Shown here in pieces: positions 26,030 to 35,683 of a stretch of DNA of 64,000 nucleotides. Location: positions 3,582,501 to 3,646,500 of the forward strand of contig NZ_CP133781.1 in the NCBI RefSeq assembly GCF_034350045.1, read 5' to 3'. The notes under the pieces are model-generated. The model worked only from the letters and a program-made list of their open reading frames with translations. It was not told where the DNA came from and did not search any database. The position numbers and the translations under genes are program-made. The DNA comes from Pseudomonas sp. CCI4.2. GTDB taxonomy: Bacteria; Pseudomonadota; Gammaproteobacteria; Pseudomonadales; Pseudomonadaceae. Numbering within the stretch: position 1 is the stretch's first letter; each line of letters opens with the position of its first letter.

Positions 26030-27046
26030 ATGACACGCATTGGTTCCCGTTCCACCGGCCGTCCGACCCTCAATGAGGTCGCTCGGCTGGCCGCCGTTTC
26101 GCCCATTACCGCCTCGCGAGCATTGCGGGGCGTGACCACGGTGGCGCCCGAGCTGGTAGAAAAAGTCCGTGCTGCGGCGCTGAACCTGGGCTATGTCGCC
26201 AACCCGGCGGCGCGGGCACTGGCGTCGTCGCAAAGTCAGACGGTGGTGGTGCTGGTACCGTCGTTGTCTAACCAGCTGTTCATCGAAACCCTCGAAGCGA
26301 TTCAAGGTGTACTGCGCACGCGGGGGCTGGAAGTGGTGATCGGTAACTATCACTACTCGCCTATCGAAGAAGAGGGCTTGCTGCGCAACTATTTGGCGAA
26401 CCGCCCGCGTGGGCTATTGCTGACCGGTTTCGACCACACCCCAGCCGTACGTGAACTGCTCGCGGCCAGCGGCGTGCCGTGCGTACACATGATGGAACTG
26501 GACACCGTGCGCGGCGCGTATTGCGTGGGGTTTTCCCAAGAGCAGGCGGGGGCCGAAGCCGCTCGGCATTTACTGGCGCGCGGTCGCCGTCGATTGGCCT
26601 ATATGTCGGCGCAACTCGACCCACGGGTGTTGCAGCGAGGCGAAGGTTTTCGTCGTGTGCTGCTTGACGCGGGCTTGTACGACCCGGCGCTGGAGGTGAG
26701 ATCGCCGCTGCCGTCGTCCATTGGGTTAGGGGGAGAGTTATTCGCGAAATTGCTGGAAGAGCACCCGGACGTGGATGCGGTGTTCTTCTGCAACGACGAC
26801 CTGGCCCAGGGCGCAACGCTGGAGGCGCTGAGGCGGGGTATCAAAATTCCGCAGCAAGTCTCGCTGATTGGTTTCAATGATCTGCCGGGTTCGGCACACA
26901 TGGTCCCGCGCCTGACGTCGATTCGCACCCCAAGAGAGGCCGTCGGCCAACGCGCGGCGCAGTTGCTGTTGGGATTGATCGAAGGCATCGCCCAAGAAAC
27001 CCAAGTGGATTTGGGGTTTGAATTGGTCGTGCGGGAGAGCACCTGA
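26030..27046 (+). CDS. gntR: LacI-family repressor of gluconate use
   Basis: A 338-residue LacI-type repressor. The N-terminal helix-turn-helix (TLNEVARLAAVSPITASRALRG) is followed by the hinge helix (NPAARALASSQSQ) and a periplasmic-binding-protein-like sugar domain ending GFNDLPGSAHMVPRLTSIRTPREAVGQRAAQLLL. The divergent position beside gntK-gntP and similarity of the early sensor domain to GntR support the name. Expected inducers are gluconate or 6-phosphogluconate. The Shine-Dalgarno sequence is weak. Two candidate operators lie upstream. Confidence 0.92.
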   Translation: MTRIGSRSTGRPTLNEVARLAAVSPITASRALRGVTTVAPELVEKVRAAALNLGYVANPAARALASSQSQTVVVLVPSLSNQLFIETLEAIQGVLRTRGLEVVIGNYHYSPIEEEGLLRNYLANRPRGLLLTGFDHTPAVRELLAASGVPCVHMMELDTVRGAYCVGFSQEQAGAEAARHLLARGRRRLAYMSAQLDPRVLQRGEGFRRVLLDAGLYDPALEVRSPLPSSIGLGGELFAKLLEEHPDVDAVFFCNDDLAQGATLEALRRGIKIPQQVSLIGFNDLPGSAHMVPRLTSIRTPREAVGQRAAQLLLGLIEGIAQETQVDLGFELVVREST

Positions 27047-27073
27047 TGACACACCGCATTGATCGCCTTGCCT

Positions 27074-27093
27074 TTAGAGCCAACTGGTTGGCG
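27074..27093. repeat. REP-like singlet (family C)
   Basis: TAGAGCCAACTGGTTGGCGA has the same gccaac-gttggc palindromic centre as the copies near 10701, 16697 and 36371. It lies between gntR and the FGGY kinase gene. Confidence 0.5.
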
Positions 27094-27181
27094 AGACGTC
27101 CTCCCTGGGAATGAATTCAGCCCTGGAGATTTCGACTAACCTTGCACCCAACCCCAGCTGACTCGCAGAGTGGGGAGGTGA

Positions 27182-28705
27182 ATGATGAAGACACTCGTCA
27201 TTGGCATTGATCTGAGTACCACGACGTGCAAGGCGATTGCCTGGGCGTCGGATGGAACCTTGGTGGCCCAGGGCAGGGCGGCGCTTAGCCTTGAGCGACC
27301 GGGTCCGAATGCCTATGAGCAAGATCCCGAGCAATGGTGGACGGCGGCTCAGGCAGCATTGAAAGCCTTGGCGCCGCAGATTGCCGGGCAGGCCATCGCA
27401 GCGGTGGCGATAGTGAGTCAGCGTGAAACGCTGACAGTGACTGACGCAGAAAATCGTCTGTTGCGGCCGGCGATTCTTTGGCTGGATGAGCGGCGCAAAA
27501 ACGAGGTCGAGGCGCTTACCGAGCATATTGGCAGCGAACGCCTGCACGCGATCACCGGCAAGCCGCGCGATTGGTCGCCGGCCATTTATAGCTTGGCGTG
27601 GATGGCGAGGGCCGAGCCGGAACTGTTCCGCCGCATCCGCCATGTGTACGACCCTCACGCTTGGTTGGTGCGCAAGCTGACGGGGGAATTCGCCACCAGT
27701 TGGGCCAGCGCCGATCCGTTTGGCGCGTTCGACATCACTCATCATTGTTGGTCCGACGAGGTGCTCCACGCGTTGCCGTTGACACTGGACGCCGCGTGTT
27801 TTCCCGAGGCGGCGGCGCCGGGCAGCGTGATCGGTCGTGTCACGCAGGGGGCAGCGGAGTTGACCGGGCTGCCGGTGGGGATTCCGGTGGTTGCGGGGGG
27901 TGGAGATGGTCAAGCGGGCGGGCTCGGGGTGGGGGTGGTCAGCGCTGGCGCGGCGTATCTGAACCTCGGGACGGCGCTTGTCTCGGGGGTTTATGCCCGT
28001 GAGCCCAGGGTGAACATGGCGTTTCGCACGATGTGTGCGCTTGACCGCCAAGGCTATGTGCTTGAAACCTCATTGCGTTCCGGCACGCTGCTGATCAACA
28101 GCCTGGTGCGACAGTTCTTCGGCATGGATCCGGTCACCCAGCCTGAGTGTTTGATCCAACTCGACGCCCAAGCCTCTAGTGTCGCCCACGGCAGTGCCGG
28201 GCTGCTGCTATTGCCGTACTGGAACGGGGTGATGAATCCGTACTGGGATCAGGACGCGCGCGGTTGTGTACTGGGCTTGTCGCCGGATCATGGCCGGGCT
28301 AAAATTTATCGCGCTTTATTGGAAGGCCTCGCACTGGAACAGGCCCTCGCCACGCAGCGAATGGTCGAGGCCACCGGCGAGCCAGTCACCGCCTTCATCG
28401 CCATCGGCGGCGGGGCTTCCAGTCGGCTGTGGTGCCAGATCATTGCCGACATTACTGATCGCCCGGTGGTGCGGGCGATCACCCAAGAAGCATCGAGTTT
28501 AGGCGCGGGCATCGCAGCGGCAGTGGGCGCAGGGTGGTATGCGAATTTTGCTGACGCCGCCAGCGCCATGACCCAAGGTGGCGAGACCTTGCTGCCGGCC
28601 CCTGAACACCGCGAGTTTCACCATGAATTGTTTGAGTTGTATGTCGACCTTTATCCGCGCCTACGGGATTTATACCCACGGCTAGCAAAACTAAATCGTC
28701 GTTAA
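27182..28705 (+). CDS. FGGY carbohydrate kinase, xylulokinase-like
   Basis: A 507-residue sugar kinase with two actin-like ATPase halves. IGIDLSTTTCKAIAW opens the first phosphate-binding region, SQRETL and ILWLDERRKNEV bind substrate (the conserved aspartate is in the LDERR area), and GGGDGQAGGLGVG and AIGGGASSRLWCQIIADI are FGGY signatures of the second half. GGGGAGGTGA precedes tandem ATG codons. Xylulose, ribulose or a similar ketose is the likely substrate. It is transcribed toward the polyol gene group (SorC, ABC, dehydrogenase) but is separated from it by a 330-base REP-rich region, so membership in the pathway is inferred. Confidence 0.85.
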   Translation: MMKTLVIGIDLSTTTCKAIAWASDGTLVAQGRAALSLERPGPNAYEQDPEQWWTAAQAALKALAPQIAGQAIAAVAIVSQRETLTVTDAENRLLRPAILWLDERRKNEVEALTEHIGSERLHAITGKPRDWSPAIYSLAWMARAEPELFRRIRHVYDPHAWLVRKLTGEFATSWASADPFGAFDITHHCWSDEVLHALPLTLDAACFPEAAAPGSVIGRVTQGAAELTGLPVGIPVVAGGGDGQAGGLGVGVVSAGAAYLNLGTALVSGVYAREPRVNMAFRTMCALDRQGYVLETSLRSGTLLINSLVRQFFGMDPVTQPECLIQLDAQASSVAHGSAGLLLLPYWNGVMNPYWDQDARGCVLGLSPDHGRAKIYRALLEGLALEQALATQRMVEATGEPVTAFIAIGGGASSRLWCQIIADITDRPVVRAITQEASSLGAGIAAAVGAGWYANFADAASAMTQGGETLLPAPEHREFHHELFELYVDLYPRLRDLYPRLAKLNRR

Positions 28706-29038
28706 GGTCAGCCTCGCTTTAGGGGGTGTCAGGACTAACGCCTTCCCGAATGAATTCGGTCCCACAGTTGAAATGCGATTCCCTGTGGGATCAAACTCAT
28801 TCATGCCCTGAGGTGCTGCTCTGGGATTTCATCCTGCGAAGAGGCAGGTAATCACATCCGCTGATGTCGACCTGAAACCCGGGTCGCTTGCACTGACGCT
28901 TTCGTTGGCAAGCCCCACAGAGGCTTTGGCAGACACGGAATAGTAGGCGCTGAACATCTGATCGCAGCCTTCGGCAGGTCCTACAGAAATGTGTGCATCG
29001 CCAACATCCGTGGGACCGAATTCACTCGGGAAACGATC
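28706..29038. repeat. REP cluster between kinase and SorC genes
   Basis: Contains a family A copy at 28743-28765 with a degraded inverted partner at 28785-28805, a family D element at about 28961-28985, and a family A copy in the opposite orientation at 29010-29032 that ends just before the stop codon of the SorC gene. No gene is visible in this stretch. Confidence 0.75.
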
Positions 29039-30037
29039 TCAGATACCCCGCTCAAGCAACTGCTGTGCGGTGGTCTCGTCGATGACCAATTCATGCACGA
29101 AGTTGCGCAGCAGCACGGCGCGGATGATGTCGGATTTGTAAGGGCCGCCAGAAACCAGCACCACTTTTTTGATGCGTTTGAGGTCTTCCAACTCAAGGGA
29201 AATCGCCCGCCGATTCAGCGGATGGTTGACCTCTACGCCGTCGCGGTCGAGCCAGCGCCCCAGCAGGTCGCCCACCGCACCGGCGGCTTGCAAGGTTCGG
29301 GCGTTGTCGGGGCTGACCATGCCGAGTTCGAACATCAATGATCGCTCGGTCAGGTCGCCCACCGTGACCAGCGCCAAGTCGGCATTTTTGGCTTTCCCAA
29401 GCACGTCTTGCACCGAGGCTTCGGCCAGGATCATGTCGCGGTATTGGGCCGACGGCGCGTAGACCGGCGCCGCCAAATAGAAATGGGAGCCGCCGAATAG
29501 CCCGGCGAAACTGGACGCGATCTCCACGGTGTTGTTGGCCGAGCCGTAATGCAGGCCACCCAGCAGTGACACCACGGTCATGCCTTGCAGCGCCCGACTT
29601 TGGGTCTCCAGCACCGCTTGGTGCAGGGTGCGGCCCCAGCCGACGGCGACGGTGCAGCCATCAAACAGCTGCTCATTGATCGTCGGTGCAACACCGACAC
29701 CCAGCACCCGAAAAATCATGCGCGGGTCTTCCGGGGTCGGGACCACCGTCACCCGGTCCAGGCCGAACAGTTCTTGCAGGCCGTACTCCAGCTCAATGCA
29801 GGAGGCGAGTTTCGAGTTGATGCGGATTTGCACCACGCCGGTCTCGCGGCTGCTGGCCAACGCTTTGTTGACCCGAACCCGTGTGATGCCGAATCGGTCG
29901 GCGATTTGCTGCTGGGTCATGTTGTTGACGTAGTAGTACCAGGCGATACGGATGATCAACTGGTGCTCGGCGTTGACCCGTTCAGCGTCGAGATCAAAGT
30001 CTGGATGGGGGTCTTGCACGGCCTTTTCCCTTCTCAT
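29039..30037 (-). CDS. SorC/DeoR-type sugar-binding regulator
   Basis: A 332-residue regulator. The N-terminal helix-turn-helix (AWYYYVNNMTQQQIADRFGITRVRVNKALASSRETGVVQI) is the SorC type, and the C-terminal domain has the NagB-like sugar-phosphate fold (TVAVGWGRTLHQAV, VVSLLGGLHYGSANN, VTVGDLTERSLM). It is the last gene of the dehydrogenase-ABC transporter operon, with only 19 bases after the permease stop, so it is probably an autoregulated controller. The perfect inverted repeat at 34380-34405 is the best candidate operator. A REP lies immediately after the gene. Confidence 0.9.
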   Translation of the reverse strand: MRREKAVQDPHPDFDLDAERVNAEHQLIIRIAWYYYVNNMTQQQIADRFGITRVRVNKALASSRETGVVQIRINSKLASCIELEYGLQELFGLDRVTVVPTPEDPRMIFRVLGVGVAPTINEQLFDGCTVAVGWGRTLHQAVLETQSRALQGMTVVSLLGGLHYGSANNTVEIASSFAGLFGGSHFYLAAPVYAPSAQYRDMILAEASVQDVLGKAKNADLALVTVGDLTERSLMFELGMVSPDNARTLQAAGAVGDLLGRWLDRDGVEVNHPLNRRAISLELEDLKRIKKVVLVSGGPYKSDIIRAVLLRNFVHELVIDETTAQQLLERGI

Positions 30038-30056
30038 TCGTTGAGGTGTGCGGCGC

Positions 30057-30920
30057 CTACTTCACGGCGCCCATGGTCAGTCCTTGTACCAGATGCTTGG
30101 AAACCATCAACGCAAAAATAATCACCGGAAACACGATCAAGGTGCCAGTGGCCATGATTTCTCCCCACGGTAAGTCGTAACCGCTCATGAAACTGGTCGC
30201 CGTCACCGGGGCCGTGCGCGCGACGTTGCGGGTAAGCACCAAGGCATACAGCAGTTCGTTCCAGGAAAAGATGAACGAGAAAATCGCCGACACCGCGACC
30301 CCTGGCATCGCCAACGGCAGGGCAATTCGCCAAAAGATCGTGAATCGCGAAGCCCCGGAAAGTCGCGCTGCTTCATCAAGGTCTTTCGGTACGCCGCGAA
30401 ACTGGTCGGTGCAGATCCACACCACAATCGGCAGGTTGAACGTCAAATACACCAAGATCAGTACCAACCGTGTGTCGATCAACCCCAAGGTGCGGCCCAT
30501 CAGGAAAATCGGCAGTGCTACGACGATGGGGCTGAGCATGCGGTTGGTGATGAACCAGAACCACAGGTCTTCCTTGCCCTTGAATTCAAACCGCGCCAAC
30601 GCATACGCGGCCGGTGTACCCAGTCCGACGGCCAATGCGGTGGTGCTGACGGCAACGATCAGCGAATTGGCCAGGCTTGACAGTACGTCGCGGTGAAACA
30701 GAACCTGAACGTAGTTGTCCAGGCGCGGGGTGAACAGCCAGATCGGCGGGGAAGATAGGGCTTCGGCTTGGGTTTTCATGCTGGTCGCCACCATCCAATA
30801 GAACGGAAAGATGGCGAACAGAAAGATCGCCAGCAGCCCGACCAAATGCCAACCGTTAACTCGCCTGCTCGGTTTTGCGATGGCCGGAGCCGCGACGGCG
30901 GTAGCGCTCAACGTGTCCAT
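30057..30920 (-). CDS. Carbohydrate ABC permease, MalG type
   Basis: A 287-residue inner-membrane subunit with six hydrophobic segments, the first at about 27-46. The cytoplasmic EAA loop is at DEAARLSGASRFTIFWRIALPLAMPG. It pairs with the preceding permease: that gene's stop is one base before this start, so they are translated together. It belongs to the sugar/polyol importer made of the binding protein, two permeases and the divergent ATPase. Confidence 0.93.
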   Translation of the reverse strand: MDTLSATAVAAPAIAKPSRRVNGWHLVGLLAIFLFAIFPFYWMVATSMKTQAEALSSPPIWLFTPRLDNYVQVLFHRDVLSSLANSLIVAVSTTALAVGLGTPAAYALARFEFKGKEDLWFWFITNRMLSPIVVALPIFLMGRTLGLIDTRLVLILVYLTFNLPIVVWICTDQFRGVPKDLDEAARLSGASRFTIFWRIALPLAMPGVAVSAIFSFIFSWNELLYALVLTRNVARTAPVTATSFMSGYDLPWGEIMATGTLIVFPVIIFALMVSKHLVQGLTMGAVK

Positions 30921-30921
30921 G

Positions 30922-31836
30922 TCAGATCTCCTGGTAAACGAATTTGATGTACAGGCGCGCCAGCACGATGGTCAGAATCAGCAGCAAAATCGCTTGGGCC
31001 GACGCCACGCCTTGGTCGAACACGCGAAAGCCGATTCGCTGGATGTAGACGCTGACCAATTCGGTGGCGGCCCCCGGTCCGCCGCGGGTCATGGTGAACA
31101 CCGTGTCGAACATCTTCAGCACGTCGGCGGTTCGCAGGATCAGGATCACCGTCACGCTGGGCAGCAAAAACGGCAGTTGCACGTGGCGGATGATTTGCCA
31201 GCGGCTGCGGGTTTCCAGCCTTGCGGCTTCTTCAATTTCGGTGGGAACCATGGTCAGGCCCGCGAGCAGCACCAGCGCGCAGAACGGCGTCCATTGCCAA
31301 ACATCCATCAGCGCCACGGCGATGAATGCGTTGGTGGTGTCGCCCAACCATTCCACCGGGCCGGCATTCACCATGGCGAGCAAGGCGTTGGCGACACCGA
31401 AGTCACGGTTGAAAATCAAACGGCCAATCAAACCGGCCACGGCGGGGGCGGTGGCCAACGGAATCACCAAGCTCATGCGCGCCAGTAGTTTGAAACCGGA
31501 TAACCCCGGTTTGTGCAGCAGCAGGGCAATGATCAACCCCAGCGCCAATTGAATCGGCACCACAGCGGCCAGAAACACGAAGGTGCGGCCCAACGCGGCC
31601 CAGAACGACGGGTCATGGAACACGCTGACGTAGTTATCAAACCCAATGAACGGCGTCGGGTCGCGCGGGCGTGACAGGTTGTACTGACGGAACGAGTTAA
31701 CCAAGGCGAACACCGTCGGGAATATCCCGATCAGTGCCAAGGCCACGGTGGCGGGCGCGAGGAAGGCCAGGGCCGCCCGGGTGTTGTTCCAGAGGGTCGG
31801 AAAGACCGCCGGCTTTTTATCCCTCGACATGGGCAA
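30922..31836 (-). CDS. Carbohydrate ABC permease, MalF type
   Basis: A 304-residue inner-membrane subunit with six helices and the N-terminal cytoplasmic extension usual for UgpA/MalF-like proteins. The EAA motif is EIEEAARLETRSRWQIIRHVQLPFLLP near residue 210. It is 75 bases downstream of the binding-protein gene in the same operon. Confidence 0.93.
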   Translation of the reverse strand: MPMSRDKKPAVFPTLWNNTRAALAFLAPATVALALIGIFPTVFALVNSFRQYNLSRPRDPTPFIGFDNYVSVFHDPSFWAALGRTFVFLAAVVPIQLALGLIIALLLHKPGLSGFKLLARMSLVIPLATAPAVAGLIGRLIFNRDFGVANALLAMVNAGPVEWLGDTTNAFIAVALMDVWQWTPFCALVLLAGLTMVPTEIEEAARLETRSRWQIIRHVQLPFLLPSVTVILILRTADVLKMFDTVFTMTRGGPGAATELVSVYIQRIGFRVFDQGVASAQAILLLILTIVLARLYIKFVYQEI

Positions 31837-31911
31837 GACACTCCTCGGGGCAACGCACGTTCAAGAGGCGGCTGCCGTGCCAAAAACAAGTCTGCACGGC
31901 ACCCGAGTCGG

Positions 31912-33240
31912 TCATTTCAACAGTGGTTTTTTACCGTCGTAGTAACCGGCTTTGCCTAGTATCTCTTCAACCCGCGTGCCAATGGTCTTGGCCCCGTCCG
32001 CGACGCTGACCTTGCCGAGCATGATGGCCGTGCCGTTCTCGCCAACGATTTCGGAAATCTCAGGCCATTCGGCAAAGCGTGGGCGGAAGTCCGGCACGCC
32101 GCCTTCCCACGAGGTCACCATGGGCTGCACAAACGGGTAGCGCTTCTGAATGTCCGGGTCTTTGTAAACCGCGCTGCGTCCGCTGACGCCACCGGCTTCG
32201 ATATACGGCTTGGCCATGGCTTCGGAGGTGACCCACTGAATGAACAGCCAGGCGGCGGCTTTCTTCTCAGCCGGAGCATTGGCGTTCACCCCGAGGGAGA
32301 AACCACCCAAGGCCGGTTTCAGCCCCGCTGGACCCTTGGGCTCGGTCGCCACGGCCAGGCAATCGGTGATCTTGGATTTGCTCGGGTCGGCCAAGGTGCT
32401 GTAGAACGCCGACCATTCAGTGATCATCGCCACGTTGCCTTGGGCCAGTGCGTTGACCGCTTCGTTGTGGTCATAGTCGACGATGCCCGGTGGCATGAAC
32501 TTCATCAAATCCTGACGGAACTGCAAGCCGGTCTGGGATTCTTTCGAGTTCAGGTTGGACTTGAATTTAGCGTCCAACAGCGAGCCACCAAACGGCCACA
32601 GAAAACGCATGAAACTGTCCGCCGACTGGGTTTCGCCGCGCCGTGATTGCAGTGCATAAGCGTATTTACCGTTGGCCGTCAGTTTCGGTGCGTAAACCTT
32701 GAGCAGGTCATCCCAAGTCGCTGGCGGTTTGTCGAAACCGGCGTCTTTGAGCATGCATTTGTTGTAATACAGCAGGCCCGAATAGTTATCGAACGGCAGT
32801 CCGTAGACTTGCTTGTCCCAGGTGCCGAACGATTCCAACAGGATCGGGAAGAACCCTGCGAGTTTCAGGTCCGGGTCAGCCAGTTTCTTGTCGTCGGTGA
32901 AGGTCTTGACCGGTTCGAGCCAGCCGTTGCCAGCGAACTCGCCGATCCACACCACGTCGGTCAGCACCACATCGTTTTCGTTGCCCGCGGTGAAATCCAG
33001 CACTTGGCGTTCACGGCTGTTTTCATAGGGAACGGTTTCGTAGCTGACCTTGATCCCGGTTCTTTTTTCGAAGTCGGGCAGTAGCTTGATGGCGGCGGCG
33101 TAACCGGGGCGGTCGAGGAAGATCGCCTTGATCGTCGTGCCTTTGTAGGGCGCGGCGGCTTCCTCCAGAGTCCAAGCGTGCGCAGCCCCGGAGGCGAGGG
33201 CAACTGACAGTGCAATAGCATTCCATACCAGCGTTTTCAT
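31912..33240 (-). CDS. ABC sugar/polyol-binding protein, family 1
   Basis: A 442-residue periplasmic binding protein. It has a signal peptide ([21 protein letters not shown], cleaved after AHA) and the family 1 pattern: a lysine/aspartate-rich start, [35 protein letters not shown], and [14 protein letters not shown] near the end. Length and layout resemble polyol-binding proteins such as those for mannitol or sorbitol, but specificity cannot be read directly. First transporter gene of the operon, after the dehydrogenase. Confidence 0.93.
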   Translation of the reverse strand: MKTLVWNAIALSVALASGAAHAWTLEEAAAPYKGTTIKAIFLDRPGYAAAIKLLPDFEKRTGIKVSYETVPYENSRERQVLDFTAGNENDVVLTDVVWIGEFAGNGWLEPVKTFTDDKKLADPDLKLAGFFPILLESFGTWDKQVYGLPFDNYSGLLYYNKCMLKDAGFDKPPATWDDLLKVYAPKLTANGKYAYALQSRRGETQSADSFMRFLWPFGGSLLDAKFKSNLNSKESQTGLQFRQDLMKFMPPGIVDYDHNEAVNALAQGNVAMITEWSAFYSTLADPSKSKITDCLAVATEPKGPAGLKPALGGFSLGVNANAPAEKKAAAWLFIQWVTSEAMAKPYIEAGGVSGRSAVYKDPDIQKRYPFVQPMVTSWEGGVPDFRPRFAEWPEISEIVGENGTAIMLGKVSVADGAKTIGTRVEEILGKAGYYDGKKPLLK

Positions 33241-33334
33241 TACGTGACCTCATTTTTTGTTGTTGGTGAGGAGTACGTCGTTTTAGGCGCGCAGTTGCGC
33301 GCCGGGTTTTAGGGGTTTCGCTTAAGGGCTCCTT

Positions 33335-34363
33335 TTACGGGCTAGGCAAAATCACCGTCTTCAAGGCACCGTCGATGAACTCAGCGGGGTAACTGAACGC
33401 ATGGGAGGCTTGGCTGAGGTCGAAGCGATGGGTTACCAGACACTCGACGTCCACCAGCCCCTGGGCAACCAGCTTGATCGCGCGATCATAGACATGCCCC
33501 ATGCGCCGGGACATGCGAACGTCCAGGCCTTTACGGCGTAACAACGAGGCACTCAGTGGCGCGTATTGATCGCCGTCGGGAATGCCCACTAACACCACCC
33601 GACCGCCAATGCGCGCCGTTTGCGCAGCGATCTGAAATCCCTGTGGAGAGTTGGTGGCTTCAAGCACCAGGTCCACGCCGCGACCGTACGTCCATTCGGC
33701 GATGGACGCATGGTCATTGGAGACCTTGTCGGCGCCCAGTTGCAGGGCCATGTCGGTGCGGTAGGCAATCGGGTCGATGGCGTAAACCACGTCTTTGCAC
33801 ATAAGCCGTGCTAATTGCAGCAGGCACAGGCCGATGGGGCCGCAGCCGATAATCGCGACGCTTTCAAACACCCTTTTTGACCCGGCAAGGTCCATGGCAT
33901 GGATCGCCACGCCAAGGGGTTCGAGCATCACCGCCTGCACCGGGGTGAAACCGCTGGGTACCGGATAGATCTGGCTAGGAGACACCGAAATAAATTCAGT
34001 CATGGCGCCGTGGGTATCAGGCGGCGACCCGAGGAATACCACGTGCGGGCAGAGGTTAACGTGGCCGCGCCGGCACCATTCACAGTGGCCGCAGGGTTTG
34101 GCCGGATCCACCGCCACCAACTGTCCGGCAGTCAGGCCCAGCGCGGGATGGTTGTCGACCACGTAGCCAGCGAACTCATGCCCAGCGATGAACGGTTTGG
34201 TGATTCGGGCATGCCCGATAGCCCCTTCTTTGTAGTAGTGCAGGTCACTGCCGCAGACCCCAACCGCGCTAACACGCAGCAGAACCTCATCGCCCACGGG
34301 CGTCGGCATCGGTTTGTCGCCGATGCGCACGTCGTGGATGCCGTGGATATAGGCAGCCCGCAT
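33335..34363 (-). CDS. Zinc-dependent polyol dehydrogenase (MDR family)
   Basis: A 342-residue NAD(P)-dependent alcohol dehydrogenase. Catalytic zinc ligands are Cys in AVGVCGSDLHYY, His in AGHEFAG and Glu in MLEPLGVAIHA; structural zinc cysteines are in CGHCEWCRRGHVNLC; the nucleotide site is IIGCGPIGLCLLQLA. Members act on sorbitol, xylitol, L-idonate or similar polyols. With the ABC importer and an FGGY kinase it would turn a polyol into a ketose phosphate. GGAGG precedes the ATG by 8 bases. First gene of the operon; the divergent promoter holds a perfect inverted repeat. Confidence 0.88.
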   Translation of the reverse strand: MRAAYIHGIHDVRIGDKPMPTPVGDEVLLRVSAVGVCGSDLHYYKEGAIGHARITKPFIAGHEFAGYVVDNHPALGLTAGQLVAVDPAKPCGHCEWCRRGHVNLCPHVVFLGSPPDTHGAMTEFISVSPSQIYPVPSGFTPVQAVMLEPLGVAIHAMDLAGSKRVFESVAIIGCGPIGLCLLQLARLMCKDVVYAIDPIAYRTDMALQLGADKVSNDHASIAEWTYGRGVDLVLEATNSPQGFQIAAQTARIGGRVVLVGIPDGDQYAPLSASLLRRKGLDVRMSRRMGHVYDRAIKLVAQGLVDVECLVTHRFDLSQASHAFSYPAEFIDGALKTVILPSP

Positions 34364-34379
34364 ACAACCTCCACCTTGA

Positions 34380-34405
34380 CATTTGTAATTGTTGAATTAC
34401 AAATG
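34380..34405. promoter_or_regulatory. Perfect 11-bp inverted repeat, candidate SorC operator
   Basis: CATTTGTAATT (34380-34390) and AATTACAAATG (34395-34405) are exact inverse copies around GTTG. The 26-base element sits just upstream of the dehydrogenase start and about 90 bases before the divergent ABC ATPase start. Being near the start of the operon encoding its own SorC regulator, it is the obvious site for that protein. Confidence 0.7.
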
Positions 34406-34493
34406 ATCGTAGAAGGAAAATTCTGACTGTCAAGCGTCCGAATTCCTGCTTTGCTTCACTCGTCACCCACAACAATAATCAAGGGGAACGATT

Positions 34494-35621
34494 TTGACTG
34501 AGCTCAAATTGCGCGGCGTCGAAAAGGCCTATGGCGACATCAAAGTCCTGCATGACATCGAACTGGACATCGAAAGCCGCGAGTTCGTGGTGTTCGTCGG
34601 GCCTTCGGGTTGTGGCAAATCGACCCTGCTGCGCTCCATTGCCGGGCTGGAAAGCATCACCCAAGGGCAAATTCGTATCGGCTCCCGTGACGTGACCTAC
34701 CTGGAACCGGCCGATCGCGGCGTGGCGATGGTGTTTCAGTCCTACGCGCTGTACCCGCACATGTCGGTCTACGACAACATCGCCTTCGGCCTGAAAATGC
34801 AAAAACTGCCCAAGGCCGAGATCGAGGCCAAGGTCCGCAATGCCGCGCGCATTCTGCAACTCGACGCCTTGCTCGACCGCAAGCCCAAAGCCCTGTCGGG
34901 CGGTCAACGACAGCGGGTCGCAATTGGCCGCGCCATCGTCCATGAGCCGGAAGTCTTCCTGTTCGACGAACCACTCTCCAACCTTGACGCGTCGCTTCGG
35001 GTACAGATGCGCATTGAGATCGCCAAGCTGCATGCAGAACTGCAAGCGACGATGATTTACGTCACCCACGATCAGGTCGAAGCCATGACCCTGGCCGACA
35101 AGATTGTGGTGCTGAACAAGGGCCGAATCGAGCAGGTGGGTTCGCCGCTGGAGTTGTACCACCACCCGCGCAACCGCTTCGTCGCCGGCTTTATTGGCTC
35201 GCCGCAGATGAGTTTCGTCTCGGTCCAGGCCTTGGCGGTCAGCGCCGAAGGGGTGCAGATCAGCCTGCCGGGCGGCGAATCGCTGTGGGTCCCGGTCAAC
35301 GCCGCAGGTGTGGCTGCGGGCTCGACGCTGACATTGGGCCTGCGGCCGGAACACGTGTCGGAGCGCGGGCAGGGTGAGGCGCGGATACTGGCAACAGCGT
35401 TGCTGGTTGAACATTTGGGAGGCGAAACCTTCACCCACGCGCAAACGACGGACGGCCATGACGTGATGGTCAAAGGCGAAGGGCATTCGCAGGTCAAGAC
35501 CGGACAAAGTTTGGCGATTGGAGTGACCGGCGCACGTTGCCATCTGTTCGACGAGCAGGGCCATGCGTTGGCTCATCTGACCCACTACACCGAGGTGGCG
35601 CAGCGCCAAGAAGCGTTATGA
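34494..35621 (+). CDS. Sugar ABC importer ATPase, MalK/UgpC type
   Basis: A 375-residue ATPase. Walker A GPSGCGKST is at about residues 37-45, the Q-loop follows in VFQSYALYPHMS, signature LSGGQRQRVAIGRAI at 133-147, Walker B VFLFDEPLSNLD and the switch histidine in YVTHDQVEA; the C-terminal third is a regulatory TOBE-type domain. A TTG start at 34494 is preceded by AAGGGG with 7-base spacing, and family alignment begins here. It is divergent from the dehydrogenase and permease operon it must serve. Confidence 0.93.
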   Translation: MTELKLRGVEKAYGDIKVLHDIELDIESREFVVFVGPSGCGKSTLLRSIAGLESITQGQIRIGSRDVTYLEPADRGVAMVFQSYALYPHMSVYDNIAFGLKMQKLPKAEIEAKVRNAARILQLDALLDRKPKALSGGQRQRVAIGRAIVHEPEVFLFDEPLSNLDASLRVQMRIEIAKLHAELQATMIYVTHDQVEAMTLADKIVVLNKGRIEQVGSPLELYHHPRNRFVAGFIGSPQMSFVSVQALAVSAEGVQISLPGGESLWVPVNAAGVAAGSTLTLGLRPEHVSERGQGEARILATALLVEHLGGETFTHAQTTDGHDVMVKGEGHSQVKTGQSLAIGVTGARCHLFDEQGHALAHLTHYTEVAQRQEAL

Positions 35622-35632
35622 TGGCGCCGCCC

Positions 35633-35666
35633 AACGCTGACCCCTAAGCCGTGGGGCGTTTTTTTC
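35633..35666 (+). terminator. Probable terminator after ABC ATPase
   Basis: AACGC-tga-CCC pairs with GGG-GCGTT across a small loop, then a run of seven T. The bulge weakens it. The next gene starts 18 bases later. Confidence 0.65.
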
Positions 35667-35683
35667 TCGGAGCCAGAGACTTG

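Noticed and set aside
27074..28051. 325-residue open frame antisense to the FGGY kinase
   Set aside because: Arg/His/Pro-rich low-likelihood product inside an intact kinase gene.
34479..35609. 376-residue open frame antisense to the ABC ATPase
   Set aside because: Complete overlap with a protein having all ABC motifs; the antisense product shows no domain.
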